Below are positions 23,177 through 35,107 of a stretch of DNA of 64,000 bases, one piece after another. Position 1 is the stretch's first letter; each line of letters begins with the position of its first letter. The notes under the pieces are model-generated. The model was given only the letters and a program-made list of their open reading frames with translations, was not told the DNA's origin and did no database searches. A program made the translations under genes and the position numbers. This DNA is from Prado023 sp964638055 (GTDB taxonomy: Bacteria > Actinomycetota > Actinomycetes > S36-B12 > CAIYMF01), in the NCBI GenBank assembly GCA_964638055.1, contig CAZWXF010000001.1, positions 62,001-126,000 of the forward strand, in the 5' to 3' direction.

Positions 23177-25020
23177 GCACGATGTCACCGCCGCGCCAGC
23201 CCGCCGGCCCGCAGGGGCGCGGCGACCGGGAGCCGGGTCGCTCACGCCGGGTGGGCCGACGTGCGCCGAACGGAGTGCCGACGTCACCTCGGCCCGGATC
23301 CCGACCGCATCGGACCTACCGCCGGGCGGACAGCCGCAACCGCGCCATCATCCTGGGGCTGGCGCTGATGATCATCCTGAGCGTGTACGGCGCCCGGGTC
23401 TTCGACATCATGATCATCCAGGGGGCGGACCTGGCCGCGAAGGGCCAGAACCAGCGCATCCGCGAGATCCCGATGCCTGCGGACCGTGGGCCGATCTACG
23501 ACTCCCAGGGGGCTGCCCTGGCGATCACGGTGGAGTCTCGCAACGTGACCGCGGACCAGCGCCTGATCGCCGACCCCGCGGCCGCTGGGGCCCTTCTCTC
23601 CCCGCTCCTGGGTGTTCCCGCGGAGAACCTGGCCCTGCGCCTGACCGGCACGGACCCCTTCGTGTACGTCGTCAAGGGCATCACGCCGGAGCGCTGGCGG
23701 CAGGTCAAGGCCCTGAACATCAAGGGCATCTTCAGCGAGCGCACCACCAGCCGCAGCTACCCCTCGGGCACGCTGGCAGCGAACGTCCTGGGCTATGTCG
23801 ACTCCCAGGGCGTGGGCAAGGGAGGCATCGAGCTGAAGCTGGACGAGCGCCTGCACGGCGTCGACGGCTCGCGGACCTACGAGCAGGGGGCGGCCGGGCA
23901 GGCGATCCCGGCGGCGGAGGACGTCCTGCGCGAGCCGGTCCCAGGCCAGGGGGTTCAGCTGACCCTCAACCAGGACATCCAGTACGTGGCCCAGCGGGCC
24001 ATCGCAACCCGGGTCAAGGAGGCCAAGGCCGACAGCGGGGACGTCACGGTCATCGAGGCTCGGACGGGCCGGGTTCTGGCGATGGCCACGGCTCCGACGT
24101 TCGACCCGAACAACTACAAGGGGGCCAAGCCCGAGGACATGGGCAACCGTCCCGTCAGCGTGATCTACGAGCCCGGGTCCACCGGCAAGGTCCTGACGAT
24201 GTCCGCGATCCTCGAGGAGGGCAAGGCGCGCCCGCGCACCAAGGTGACCGTGCCCCCCACCCTGACCCGGGGCGGTCACACCACCCACGACCATGTCGAC
24301 CACGGCACGCTGCACCTGACGATGAACGGCGTGCTGGCCCAGTCCAGCAACATCGGCACGATCCTGCTGGCGGACCGCATCGGCGGGGACAAGCTCTACG
24401 AGTACCAGCGCAAGTTCGGCGCCGGCCAGGCCTCCGGACTGGGTTTCCCCGGAGAGGAGCGTGGGATCCTGCCGAAGCCCGAGAACTGGTGGCCCACGAC
24501 GTTCCAGGCCCTGGCCTACGGCCAGAGCTACTCGATGACCTCCCTGCAGGTCGCCGGGGTCTACCAGACGATCGCCAACGGCGGGGTGCGCCTCCAGCCG
24601 CGCCTCATCGACGGCTACGTCAATCCGGACGGGTCGTTCGAGCCGGCCGAGACCAAGCCGGGCGTGCGGGTCGTCAGCGAGAAGACGGCGAGCACCATGC
24701 TGCGGATGCTCGAGAACGTGGTCACCGAGGGGACTGGTGGTGTCGCGGCCATCCCCGGGTACCGGGTGGCGGGCAAGACCGGCACGGCCGAGCGGGCGGT
24801 CAACGGCGGGTACTCCGGCTTCTCCGCCTCTTTCGTGGGAGTCGCCCCGGCCGACGACCCGCAGATCGTGGTGCAGGTGGTCCTGCAGAACCCCCGCAAC
24901 GGTCATTACGGCAGCGTGCTGGGAGGCCCGGTGTTCAAGAGGGTGATGTCCTACGCCCTGGCCGAGCTCAAGATCCCGCCCTCGGGTAAGAAGTCGCCCA
25001 CGATCCCGACGGAGTGGTAG
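23173..25020 (+). CDS. ftsI: Division peptidoglycan transpeptidase FtsI (PBP3, class B PBP)
   Basis: A 615-aa protein: a basic cytosolic N-tail, one membrane anchor (AIILGLALMIILSVYGARVFDIMII), a PBP dimerisation region, and a transpeptidase domain with all three motifs: STGK (336-339, acylated Ser), SSN (391-393) and KTG (535-537). It crosslinks septal peptidoglycan, partnering with FtsW. The start ATG overlaps the ftsL stop (ATGA). No PASTA domains follow the transpeptidase. Length is within the family range. Confidence 0.95.
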   Translation: MSTMSPPRQPAGPQGRGDREPGRSRRVGRRAPNGVPTSPRPGSRPHRTYRRADSRNRAIILGLALMIILSVYGARVFDIMIIQGADLAAKGQNQRIREIPMPADRGPIYDSQGAALAITVESRNVTADQRLIADPAAAGALLSPLLGVPAENLALRLTGTDPFVYVVKGITPERWRQVKALNIKGIFSERTTSRSYPSGTLAANVLGYVDSQGVGKGGIELKLDERLHGVDGSRTYEQGAAGQAIPAAEDVLREPVPGQGVQLTLNQDIQYVAQRAIATRVKEAKADSGDVTVIEARTGRVLAMATAPTFDPNNYKGAKPEDMGNRPVSVIYEPGSTGKVLTMSAILEEGKARPRTKVTVPPTLTRGGHTTHDHVDHGTLHLTMNGVLAQSSNIGTILLADRIGGDKLYEYQRKFGAGQASGLGFPGEERGILPKPENWWPTTFQALAYGQSYSMTSLQVAGVYQTIANGGVRLQPRLIDGYVNPDGSFEPAETKPGVRVVSEKTASTMLRMLENVVTEGTGGVAAIPGYRVAGKTGTAERAVNGGYSGFSASFVGVAPADDPQIVVQVVLQNPRNGHYGSVLGGPVFKRVMSYALAELKIPPSGKKSPTIPTEW

Positions 25021-25023
25021 CCC

Positions 25024-26540
<1,517 letters not shown>

Positions 26541-26544
<4 letters not shown>

Positions 26545-27926
26545 TCGCCATGGACGTCGCGGACGTCGCCGCAGCGGTGGGCGGCACGCTGGACGCGTGC
26601 GACGACCCGGGAGCTGCGGTGCTGGGTGCCGCGGCCGACTCCCGTCGCGTCGTCCCCGGCGATCTGTACGTCGCGATCGCGGGGGAGCGCGTCGACGGCC
26701 ACGACTTCGCCGACGCCGCTCGGGCCGCCGGTGCCGTGGTGACCCTCGGCTCCCGACCCACGGGCGGCCCGACGATCGTGGTGGACGATCCGGTCGAGGC
26801 CCTGGGTCGGCTGGCCGGCCACGTGCTGGCCTCGCTGCCGGAGGCGACCGTGGTCGCGGTGACCGGCTCGTCGGGCAAGACGACGACCAAGGACCTGCTG
26901 GCCGAGCTCCTGGAGCACCTGGGCCCCACGGTCGCGACGCCCGGGTCGTTCAACACCGAGGTCGGGATGCCGCTGACCATCCTCACCGCGACCGAGGCGA
27001 CCCGCTTCTTCGTGCTCGAGATGGGGGCCCGCGGTCCCGGCCACATCACGGTGCTGTGCCAGATCGCGCGGCCGGGCATCGGCGTGGTGCTCAATGTCGG
27101 CACGGCGCATGTCGGCGAGTTCGGCAGCAGGGAGGTGACCGCGGCATCCAAGGCCGAGCTCGTCTCCGCCCTGCCGCCCGCAGGGCTGGCGGTGCTCAAC
27201 CTCGACGACCCGCTCGTGGCCGCGATGGCCCAGACAACGCCTGCTCGGGTCGCCGGCTTCGGCACGGGCCCGCGGGCCGGCATCCGGGTCGGCAACCTGC
27301 ACCTGGACACCCAGGCCCGAGCTGTGTTCACGATGACCACCGACGAGGGGGACTTCCCCGTTGCCCTCCAGCTCTCCGGTGAGCACATGGCCAGCAATGC
27401 CGCCGCTGCTGCTGCCGTCGCCCGCCACCTGGGCATGCCCAGCCAGCAGATCGCCGAGCGCCTCAGCCGTGCCGCCCCTCGCAGCAGGTGGCGGATGGAG
27501 GTGACCACGAGCCCGTCCGGGGTGATCGTGGTCAACGACGCGTACAACGCCAACCCGGAGTCGATGCGCTCGGCGCTGCGCTCGCTGGCGGCGATGGGCG
27601 AGAGCGGCGGGCGCACGTTCGCGGTCCTCGGGGAGATGCGCGAGCTCGGCGACGACACCGTGGCCGAGCACGACGCCATCGGCCGTCTGGCTGTCCGGCT
27701 GCACATCGCGCGGACCATCTGCGTGGGCCAGGGGGCCCGCGCGCTCCACCTGGGCGCCGCCCAGGAGGGGTCGTGGGACGGGGAGGCAAGCTGGGTCCCC
27801 GACGTCCCGGCGGCGGTGGCGATGCTCCGGGCCGAGGTCCGTCCCGGCGACATCGTCCTGGTCAAGGCCTCGCGGTCCATCGGGCTGGAGGAAGTCGCCG
27901 CCGCCCTGCTGGAGGACCGGACATGA
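26541..27926 (+). CDS. murF: UDP-MurNAc-tripeptide:D-Ala-D-Ala ligase MurF
   Basis: A 461-aa Mur ligase completing the pentapeptide. It has an N-terminal UDP-binding domain (AADSRRVVPGDLYVAIAGERVDGHDF), the ATP loop VTGSSGKTTTKDLLA (about 108-122), FVLEMGARGPGHI, and the C-terminal NDAYNANPESMRSAL and LGEMRELGD motifs specific to MurF. It overlaps both murE and mraY by 4 nt, so it is translated as part of the dcw chain. Confidence 0.95.
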
Positions 27927-28987
27927 TCCAGATCGTCCTGAGCGGCGCCATCGCCATGGTCGTGGCCCTGCTGGGCACGCCGATCCTCATCAAGGCCCTG
28001 CAGCGGCGCAACCTCGCCCAGTCGATCCGGGAGTCCGCGGACGGGATCGTCTACCCCGAGCACAGCGGCAAGCGGGGGACCCCGTCCATGGGCGGCATCG
28101 CCATCGTCGTGGCGGTGATCGCCGGCTACGGCCTGGCCCACGCGGTGCGGTGGACCTCTCCGTCGGCCTCGGGGCTGCTTGCCCTCTACCTGATGGTCGG
28201 GCTGTCCCTGGTCGGCATGGCCGATGACTACCTGAAGGTGTTCAAGTCCCGCAGCGGTGGCGTGCGAGCCCGGACCAAGCTGCTCGGCCAGGCGGCCGTG
28301 GCGATCTCCTTCGCCTGGCTGTCCCAGCAGTTCCCGGACGAGCGGGGGATCACCCCGGCCTCCAACGCGATCTCGCTGGTCCGCGACCTGTCGATCGCGC
28401 TGCCGGTGGGTCTTCTCCTGCTCTGGATCTGGTTCATGATCACCGCGATCACCAACGGCGTGAACCTGACCGACGGGCTTGACGGCCTCGCCGCCGGCGC
28501 CTCCGTGCTGACCTTCGCCGCGTTCACCCTGCTGGGCGTGTGGCAGTACGGCCAGCACTGCTCGTTCGACCTGTCGGCACGGTGCTACGAGGTGCGCGAT
28601 CCTCTCGACCTTGCCGCCTTCGCCGTGGCCTGTGCCGCGGCGTGCTTCGGCTTCCTGTGGTGGAACACCAGTCCTGCGCAGATCTTCATGGGCGACACGG
28701 GCAGCCTGGCCCTCGGCGGTGGGATGGCGGCGCTGGCGATCCTGACCCGGACCGAGCTCCTGTTCGTCCTCATGGGCGGGCTCTTCGTGATCATCACGCT
28801 CTCGGTGATCGCCCAGGTCGGATCGTTCAAGCTCACCGGCCGAAGGGTCCTGCGGATGGCGCCACTGCACCACCACTTCGAGATGCTGGGCTGGGCCGAG
28901 GTGACCATCGTCGTGCGGTTCTGGCTGATACAGGGGCTGTTCGTCGCGGGCGCCCTGTGCCTGTTCTACACCGAGTGGATCGGGTGA
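27923..28987 (+). CDS. mraY: Phospho-MurNAc-pentapeptide transferase MraY
   Basis: A 354-aa polytopic membrane enzyme that makes lipid I from UDP-MurNAc-pentapeptide and undecaprenyl phosphate. Key segments are GTPSMGGIAI, VGMADDYLKV (the aspartate pair), NGVNLTDGLDGLA, QIFMGDTGSLALGG and the His-rich MAPLHHHFEMLGW loop, all present. About ten helices. I chose the ATG overlapping the murF stop; the long upstream frame is not used. Confidence 0.96.
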   Translation: MIQIVLSGAIAMVVALLGTPILIKALQRRNLAQSIRESADGIVYPEHSGKRGTPSMGGIAIVVAVIAGYGLAHAVRWTSPSASGLLALYLMVGLSLVGMADDYLKVFKSRSGGVRARTKLLGQAAVAISFAWLSQQFPDERGITPASNAISLVRDLSIALPVGLLLLWIWFMITAITNGVNLTDGLDGLAAGASVLTFAAFTLLGVWQYGQHCSFDLSARCYEVRDPLDLAAFAVACAAACFGFLWWNTSPAQIFMGDTGSLALGGGMAALAILTRTELLFVLMGGLFVIITLSVIAQVGSFKLTGRRVLRMAPLHHHFEMLGWAEVTIVVRFWLIQGLFVAGALCLFYTEWIG

Positions 28988-30441
28988 CCGGCATGGATGT
29001 CTCCCTCCTCGCCCGGGAGTCGGACTGGTCGCGCACGCGCGTGGGAGTCGTCGGGATCGGCATCGCCGGCGGTGCCGCGGCACTGGCCACGGCCAGCCTC
29101 GGGGCATCGGTCGTCGCGGTGGACGCAGGCTCCGGTCCGGCCCATGACGAGCGGGCGGTGCGGCTGCGGGCCGCGGGGGTCGAGGTGCACCTTGGGGCCG
29201 CCCAGGAGCTCCCCGTGGGCCTGGACGTGCTCGTCGTGTCCCCGGGCCTGCCGCCCCACGCCCCGATCATCGCCGCCGCGCGGACGGCCGGTGTGCCGGT
29301 CTGGGGCGAGCTGGAGCTGGCCTGGCGGCTGCGCCCGGCAGATGCCGCCCCCTGGCTGGCGATCACCGGGACGAACGGCAAGACCACCACGACCCTCATG
29401 CTCGAGTCGATGCTGCGGGCCGCAGGGATGCGCACGGTGGCAGCCGGGAACATCGGTGTGTCCATGGTCGAGGTCGTCATGGGCGAGGCCGCGCCCGGGG
29501 GGACACTCGACGCGATCGCCGTCGAGGTCGGCGCACCCCAGCTGCCGTTCCTGCATTCCATGAGCCCGCTGGCATCGGTCTGCCTCAACATCGCCGAGGA
29601 CCACGTCGATCTCTTCGGCTCGTTCGGGGACTACGTCGCGGCCAAGGCACGCATCTACGAGCGGACCCAGCTGGCAGCGGTCTACAACGTGGCGGACGAG
29701 GTCACCCGGCGCATGGTCGAGGAGGCAGACGTCGTCGAGGGGTGCCGTGCCATCGGCTTCACGCTGGGCGTCCCGGCCCTGTCCATGCTGGGCGTCGTCG
29801 AGGGCATCCTCGTGGACCGGGCGTACGTGACCAACCGGATCTCCTCGGCCCAGGAGCTGGCCGTCGTCGCCGACGTCCACCCCGCGGCGTCCCACAACGT
29901 GGCCAACGCGCTGGCCGCCGCGGCGCTGGGCAGGGCCGCGGGCATCCCGGCGACCGCTGTCCGCGACGGCCTTCGCAGCTTCGCCCCCGCGGCCCACCGG
30001 ATCGCCACGGTGGCCACGATCGAGGAGGTGACCTGGATCGACGACTCCAAGGCCACCAACTGCCACGCCGCGCAGACGTCCCTGGCCGCCTACGACCGGG
30101 TCGTGTGGATCGCCGGGGGGATGGCGAAGGGGCAGTCGTTCGACGAGCTGGTCGAGTCGACCGCGTCCCACATGGTCGGAGTCGTGCTGCTGGGCGTCGA
30201 CCGCGACCGGATCGCCGAGGCGCTGGCGCGACACGCCCCGCACCTGCCGGTCCACATCGTCTCGCGCGCGGACACTGGGGCCATGTCTGATGTGGTCGGC
30301 GCCGCCGCGTCGATGGCCAGCCCCGGGGACACCGTCCTGCTCGCCCCCGGTTGCGCCTCGTGGGACATGTTCCGCGACTACGCGCAGCGCGGCGACCTGT
30401 TCGCCGAGGCGGTGGCTGCGCTGGGTCGAGGCCGCCGGTGA
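28984..30441 (+). CDS. murD: UDP-MurNAc-L-alanine:D-glutamate ligase MurD
   Basis: A 485-aa Mur ligase adding D-Glu. It has an N-terminal Rossmann-like UDP domain (RVGVVGIGIAGGAAALA), the ATP loop ITGTNGKTTTTLML (about 126-139), NIAEDHVDLFGSF, and the C-terminal WIDDSKATNCHAAQTSL and APGCASWDMF motifs typical of MurD. I chose the GTG at 28984 because it overlaps the mraY stop (GTGA), the rule in this cluster; the ATG at 28993 is three codons inside and also possible. The stop overlaps ftsW in the same way. Confidence 0.94.
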   Translation: MTGMDVSLLARESDWSRTRVGVVGIGIAGGAAALATASLGASVVAVDAGSGPAHDERAVRLRAAGVEVHLGAAQELPVGLDVLVVSPGLPPHAPIIAAARTAGVPVWGELELAWRLRPADAAPWLAITGTNGKTTTTLMLESMLRAAGMRTVAAGNIGVSMVEVVMGEAAPGGTLDAIAVEVGAPQLPFLHSMSPLASVCLNIAEDHVDLFGSFGDYVAAKARIYERTQLAAVYNVADEVTRRMVEEADVVEGCRAIGFTLGVPALSMLGVVEGILVDRAYVTNRISSAQELAVVADVHPAASHNVANALAAAALGRAAGIPATAVRDGLRSFAPAAHRIATVATIEEVTWIDDSKATNCHAAQTSLAAYDRVVWIAGGMAKGQSFDELVESTASHMVGVVLLGVDRDRIAEALARHAPHLPVHIVSRADTGAMSDVVGAAASMASPGDTVLLAPGCASWDMFRDYAQRGDLFAEAVAALGRGRR

Positions 30442-31715
30442 GCGACGGGGATCCTCCCGACGGCCCGGCGCGCACGTCGCTGCGCCATCGGCTCGACGAC
30501 CATCCGATGGCGCCCTACTACCTGATCTTCGGTGCCTCCATGCTGCTGCTGGCCACGGGCCTGATGATGGTCCTCAGCGCGTCGAGCATCGAGTCCTACG
30601 ACATCCACGGCTCGGCCTTCACCCTGTTCAGCCGACAGGCGGCCTTCGCCGTGGCGGGGCTGGCGGCGATGGCCCTCATCTCGCGGCTGTCGGTCGGCAC
30701 CCTCAAGCGGATCGCCCCCTGGTTCCTGATCCTCTCGGTCGTGCTGCTGGTCGTCGTGTTCATCCCCGGTGTCGGTGCCGGTGTCCACGGCCAGCGCAAC
30801 TGGATCCGCCTGGTGGGCCCGTTCCGCCTGCAGCCCTCCGAGTTCGCCAAGCTCGCCCTCATCCTCTGGGCGGCACTGATCTTCTCCCGCCGAGACGGGG
30901 TCCTGCACCGATGGCGCGAGCTGCTGCGGCCGTTCCTGCCCGTCGCCGCCCTGTTGATCGCCCTCGTGCTGGCCGAGGGTGACCTGGGGACGTCGATCAT
31001 CCTGAGCGTGATCGTCGCGGGCCTGCTCTTCGTCGTGGGGACGCCGCTGCGGGTATTCGGGGTGCTCGGGTCGTTCGGCCTGGCCGGCATCGCCGCGATG
31101 TCCATGACGGCCAGCTACCGGATGGACCGGTTCCGGGCGTGGCTGCATCCCGAGGCCGACCTCGATGGAGCGGGGTGGCAGATCACGCAGGGCAAGTACG
31201 CCCTGGGAACCGGGGGCTGGTGGGGGGTCGGGCTGGGCGGCAGCCGCGAGAAGTGGGGCGCGCTGCCGGAGGCCCACACCGACTTCATCTTCCCGATCAT
31301 CGGTGAGGAGCTTGGCATCCTGGGGGCCCTGACCGTCATCGGCCTGTTCGGGTTCATCGCGGTGATGGCCCTCCGCATCGCGATCTTCAGCCGTGACTCC
31401 TTCGTCCGGATCGCGAGCGTCGGGATCGTCGTCTGGATCATCGGGCAGGCGCTGATCAACCTCGGTGCCGTGCTCCAGCTCCTGCCGATCACCGGTGTCC
31501 CGCTGCCCTTCGTCTCCTACGGCGGCTCCTCGCTGCTGCCCTCGCTGATGGCGGTGGGGGTCCTGCTCGCCTTCGCCCGCGCGGAGGCCGCGGCCAGGCA
31601 GGCATATCGCGCGGATGCGGCTCCGACATCGGAGGATGGGCTCGACGCCGCTGTCAGCCAGGATGTCCCGGCCGATGTCGGCCCGCCTTCAGCGGTCCCG
31701 GCGAGGGAGGCTTAG
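30438..31715 (+). CDS. ftsW: Peptidoglycan glycosyltransferase FtsW (SEDS family)
   Basis: A 425-aa SEDS membrane protein that polymerises septal lipid II with FtsI. Ten helices; the conserved stretches are QRNWIRLVGPFRLQPSEFAKLALILW, HTDFIFPIIGEELGILG and GVPLPFVSYGGSSLLPSLMAVGVL. The GTG overlaps the murD stop (GTGA). The C-terminal ~40 residues are a hydrophilic tail. Confidence 0.95.
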   Translation: MSDGDPPDGPARTSLRHRLDDHPMAPYYLIFGASMLLLATGLMMVLSASSIESYDIHGSAFTLFSRQAAFAVAGLAAMALISRLSVGTLKRIAPWFLILSVVLLVVVFIPGVGAGVHGQRNWIRLVGPFRLQPSEFAKLALILWAALIFSRRDGVLHRWRELLRPFLPVAALLIALVLAEGDLGTSIILSVIVAGLLFVVGTPLRVFGVLGSFGLAGIAAMSMTASYRMDRFRAWLHPEADLDGAGWQITQGKYALGTGGWWGVGLGGSREKWGALPEAHTDFIFPIIGEELGILGALTVIGLFGFIAVMALRIAIFSRDSFVRIASVGIVVWIIGQALINLGAVLQLLPITGVPLPFVSYGGSSLLPSLMAVGVLLAFARAEAAARQAYRADAAPTSEDGLDAAVSQDVPADVGPPSAVPAREA

Positions 31716-31719
31716 CCCC

Positions 31720-32802
31720 ATGCACATCGTCCTGGCCGGCGGTGGGACTGCGGGCCACATCGAGCCGGCCCTGAACCTGGCTGACTGCCTGCGGCGACGC
31801 GACCCCGACATCGGCATCACGGCGTTGGGCACCCCCAAGGGCCTCGAGGGTGACCTGGTGCCGGCGCGGGGCTACGACCTCGCGATGATCCCGCCGGTGC
31901 CCCTGCCCCGGCGGCCCTCGGCCGAGCTGCTGAGCCTGCCGGGGCGGGTCCGTGAGGCTCTGGGGCAGACCGCGTCGATCATGCGCGATGTGCGGGCCGA
32001 CGCCGCCGTGGGGTTCGGCGGGTACGTCGCCCTGCCGGCCTACCTGGCGGCCCGGCGCACGCGCACCCCCCTTGTCGTGCACGAGGCCAATGCCCGCCCG
32101 GGGCTTGCCAACCGGATCGGCGCCCGTCTGACCGACCACGTGGCCGAGGCCGTCGAGGGGAGCCTGCCCGGGGGCCGGCGCATCGGCATCCCGCTGCGCC
32201 GCGCGATCGCCGGACTCGACCGGGATGCTGTGCGACCCGAGGCGCGAGAGGCCCTCGGCCTGCCCGCGGAGGGGTTCGTGCTGCTCGTCTTCGGCGGGTC
32301 CCAGGGGGCTCGCCGCATCAATCAGGCCGTGACGGAGGCCCTGGGCGGCTTGCGGGACCTCGGTGTGACCGTCCTGCACTCCGTGGGGAGGGCCAACCTC
32401 GCCGACGCAGCCGAGGCGAGTGCGGGCTACCGACCCGTCGCCTACCTGGACCGCATGGACCTCGCGTACGCCGCGGCAGACCTGGTCGTGAGCCGGGCTG
32501 GGGCGCTGACCTGCGCGGAGCTCGCGGCCGTGGGCCTGCCGGCGGTCTACGTCCCCTTCCCGATCGGCAATGGCGAGCAGCGCCTCAACGCCCTGCCCGT
32601 GGTCGGCGCCGGCGGGGGGCTGCTGGTCGCCGACGAGCAGTTCGATGCCGCCACCCTGCTTGCCGAGGTCTCGGTCCTCGTCTCGGATCCGCATCGCCTC
32701 ACGGTCATGGGCAGGCGAGCAGCCGAGCACGGTGTCCGCGACGCCGACGAGAAGCTGGCGGATATGGTCATGGCTGCGGCCAGGACGGGGGGACGTCGAT
32801 GA
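31720..32802 (+). CDS. murG: UDP-GlcNAc:lipid I N-acetylglucosaminyltransferase MurG
   Basis: A 360-aa GT-B enzyme converting lipid I to lipid II at the inner membrane face. The N-terminal loop VLAGGGTAGHIEPAL and the C-terminal donor-site segments FGGSQGARRINQAV and SRAGALTCAELAAVGLPAVYVPFPI are family signatures. The ATG at 31720 follows the ftsW stop by 4 nt, with GGGAGG about 10 nt upstream. It overlaps murC (ATGA). Confidence 0.95.
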   Translation: MHIVLAGGGTAGHIEPALNLADCLRRRDPDIGITALGTPKGLEGDLVPARGYDLAMIPPVPLPRRPSAELLSLPGRVREALGQTASIMRDVRADAAVGFGGYVALPAYLAARRTRTPLVVHEANARPGLANRIGARLTDHVAEAVEGSLPGGRRIGIPLRRAIAGLDRDAVRPEAREALGLPAEGFVLLVFGGSQGARRINQAVTEALGGLRDLGVTVLHSVGRANLADAAEASAGYRPVAYLDRMDLAYAAADLVVSRAGALTCAELAAVGLPAVYVPFPIGNGEQRLNALPVVGAGGGLLVADEQFDAATLLAEVSVLVSDPHRLTVMGRRAAEHGVRDADEKLADMVMAAARTGGRR

Positions 32803-34244
32803 GCGGGGACCGGGATGCAGCCATGGTGGATGACGCGGCTCGTCCGGAGGGACTGAGCGGTCACGTCCACATCGTGGGCATCGGCGGAGCAGGCATGTCG
32901 GGCATCGCTCGCATCCTCGCCGCCCGTGGGGTGCCGGTCTCCGGCAGCGACGCGCGCGACTCCCGCCGCCTGATCGCGCTGCGGGCACTGGGCATCGACG
33001 CACGGGTCGGCCACGACCCGGCGAACCTCGACCAGGCCGACATCGTGGTGATCTCGACAGCGATCCCGCCCACCAACCGGGAGGTGGTGGCCGCCCGGGA
33101 ACGTGGCATCCCGGTCCTGACCCGGGCCGACGCGCTGGCCGCCGTGCTGGCCGGCAGCCGCGGTGTGGCAGTCGCCGGGACACACGGCAAGACCACCACG
33201 ACCTCGATGCTCACGATCGCTGTGCAGAACTGCGGTGCGGACCCATCCTTCGCGATCGGCAGCGAGCTCAACGACTCGGGGGCCAACGCCCACCAGGGCG
33301 CGGGGGACCTGTTCATCGTGGAGGCTGACGAGTCGGACGGCTCGTTCCTGCGCCTGCCCGCGGTCGCCGGGATCGTGACCAACGTCGAGCCCGACCATCT
33401 GGACCACTGGGGGACCTTCGACGCGATACGCGAGGCCTTCCTGCAGTTCGCCCGGGGGATCTTCGCCCGGTCGGGGTTCGTCGTGGTGTGCGCCGACGAT
33501 GCCGGTGGCCGGGACCTGATCGAGGCTGCCCGCGCCGAGGGCCTGGACATCCGCAGCTACGGAACCGCTCCCGATGCCGACTTCGTGCTGACCGACGTCA
33601 CGACGACCGCCGAAGGCACTTCCGCGATGGTCACTTCCCAGGGGCAGACCGTCGGCCTGCTGGACCTGGGCGTCCACGGCGAGCACAACGTCCTCAACGC
33701 CGCGGCGGCGCTCGTGACGGGCATCGGGCTGGGCTTCGCACCAGAGGCACTGCTGGCCGGCCTGGCGGGGTTCTCCGGGACCCGGCGCCGCTTCGACTTC
33801 AAGGGCGAGGCGGGCGGGGTGCGCGTGTTCGACGACTATGCCCACCACCCGACCGAGATCGCCGCCACCCTGCGCGCCGCCCGGGCGGTCGCGGGGGAGG
33901 GCCGGCTGGTCGTCGCATTCCAAGCCCACCACTACTACCGCACGGCCATGTTCGTCCGGGAGTTCGGGGAGGCCCTGGGCCTGGCAGACGAGGTGGTCGT
34001 GCTCGAGGTCTACGCGCCGGGCGAGGAGCCCATCCCCGGAGCCAGCGGGCAGTCCATGGCCAGCCATGTGCCGCTGCCGCCCGATCAGGTCGTGTTCGAG
34101 CCGTCCTGGTCCGCTGTCGCCGGCCACCTGGCCGAGCGAGCGCGTCCCGGTGATCTGGTCATGACCCTGGGGGCAGGGGACATCGTCCTCCTGGCAGCCG
34201 AGGTGCTCGACCTGCTCGCCGCCCGTGAGGGGGTCGCCAGCTAG
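32799..34244 (+). CDS. murC: UDP-MurNAc:L-alanine ligase MurC
   Basis: A 481-aa Mur ligase for the first stem-peptide residue. It has the UDP-MurNAc loop HIVGIGGAGMSGIARIL (about 24-40), the ATP loop VAGTHGKTTTTSML (about 125-138), the VEADESDGSFL acid pair, NVEPDHLDHWGTF, and C-terminal DDYAHHPTEIAATLRAAR. An N-terminal extension of about 20 residues precedes the fold. It overlaps murG by 4 nt and ftsQ by 1 nt. Confidence 0.95.
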   Translation: MSGDRDAAMVDDAARPEGLSGHVHIVGIGGAGMSGIARILAARGVPVSGSDARDSRRLIALRALGIDARVGHDPANLDQADIVVISTAIPPTNREVVAARERGIPVLTRADALAAVLAGSRGVAVAGTHGKTTTTSMLTIAVQNCGADPSFAIGSELNDSGANAHQGAGDLFIVEADESDGSFLRLPAVAGIVTNVEPDHLDHWGTFDAIREAFLQFARGIFARSGFVVVCADDAGGRDLIEAARAEGLDIRSYGTAPDADFVLTDVTTTAEGTSAMVTSQGQTVGLLDLGVHGEHNVLNAAAALVTGIGLGFAPEALLAGLAGFSGTRRRFDFKGEAGGVRVFDDYAHHPTEIAATLRAARAVAGEGRLVVAFQAHHYYRTAMFVREFGEALGLADEVVVLEVYAPGEEPIPGASGQSMASHVPLPPDQVVFEPSWSAVAGHLAERARPGDLVMTLGAGDIVLLAAEVLDLLAAREGVAS

Positions 34245-34987
34245 TGGGACTGCGCGCGGCCCTGCGCCGGCCTTCGCAGGACCTGCTGCCCGGACCGGCG
34301 GCGGATGAGCCTTCGGGCGCACGACGGCCCCGGTGGCGCCGGCGACTCGTGCTGGGGCTCAGCGGTGGGCTCGTCGCGGTCTGGCTCGTGGGCTGGTACT
34401 CACCCCTGACGACGGTGGAGCACGTGGTGATCACGGCCCCACGGGGGCTCTCCGAGTCCCAGATCCGCAGGGCGTCGGGCATCGCGGCCAACGATCACGT
34501 GCCCAGCGTGGACGCCGAGCAGGTCCGCCGGACGCTCATGGCAGCCATGCCGGCGGTGGCCGACGTGACCCTGCACCGATCGTTGCCGCACACGATCCGG
34601 CTGGTGGTGACCGCGCGCACGCCCCTTGCCGTGCTGCCCGCCGGGGCCGGTTTCGTCGTGATCGACGCGGGCGGGGTCGTGTTCGACCGGGTCCAGTCTC
34701 CCGGCCGGCTGCCGCTGATCGGAGAGACCGATCCCACCCATCAGCAGCAGGCTCGGGGCGTCCTGGTCGAGCTGCCCGATCACCTTCGCAAGCGCGTGGC
34801 ACGCATCAGCGCGGCGAGTCCTGACAGCGTGCGGATGAACCTGCGCGACGGCGCCCACGTGATCTGGGGCAACGTCGAGGACGCGCACCTGAAGTCCGAG
34901 GTCCTCTCGGCACTGCTCAAGACGAAGGCATCGCGCTACGACGTGAGCGCACCCCTGCTGCCCACGACATCCGGCAAGGTCTCCTGA
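34244..34987 (+). CDS. ftsQ: Cell division protein FtsQ
   Basis: A 247-aa bitopic divisome protein. A short basic cytosolic part (RRPRWRRR) is followed by one membrane helix (LVLGLSGGLVAVWLVGWYS), a POTRA domain (VEHVVITAPRGLSESQIRRASGIAANDHVPSVDAEQVRRTL) and the FtsQ beta domain. Start: the GTG sharing one base with the murC stop (TAGTG). Last gene of the upstream dcw run; a 440-nt gap follows before ftsZ. Confidence 0.9.
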   Translation: MGLRAALRRPSQDLLPGPAADEPSGARRPRWRRRLVLGLSGGLVAVWLVGWYSPLTTVEHVVITAPRGLSESQIRRASGIAANDHVPSVDAEQVRRTLMAAMPAVADVTLHRSLPHTIRLVVTARTPLAVLPAGAGFVVIDAGGVVFDRVQSPGRLPLIGETDPTHQQQARGVLVELPDHLRKRVARISAASPDSVRMNLRDGAHVIWGNVEDAHLKSEVLSALLKTKASRYDVSAPLLPTTSGKVS

Positions 34988-35107
34988 CCCTCCAGCAGCG
35001 TGCGGTAGGCACGCGATCGCGCGCTGCGGCGCCGCTGAGCTGACCGTGGGCGCGATGCATGGCGGTGCCTGGACCGGGGGATCCCGACGTCGGAGCGACG
35101 GAGGTCC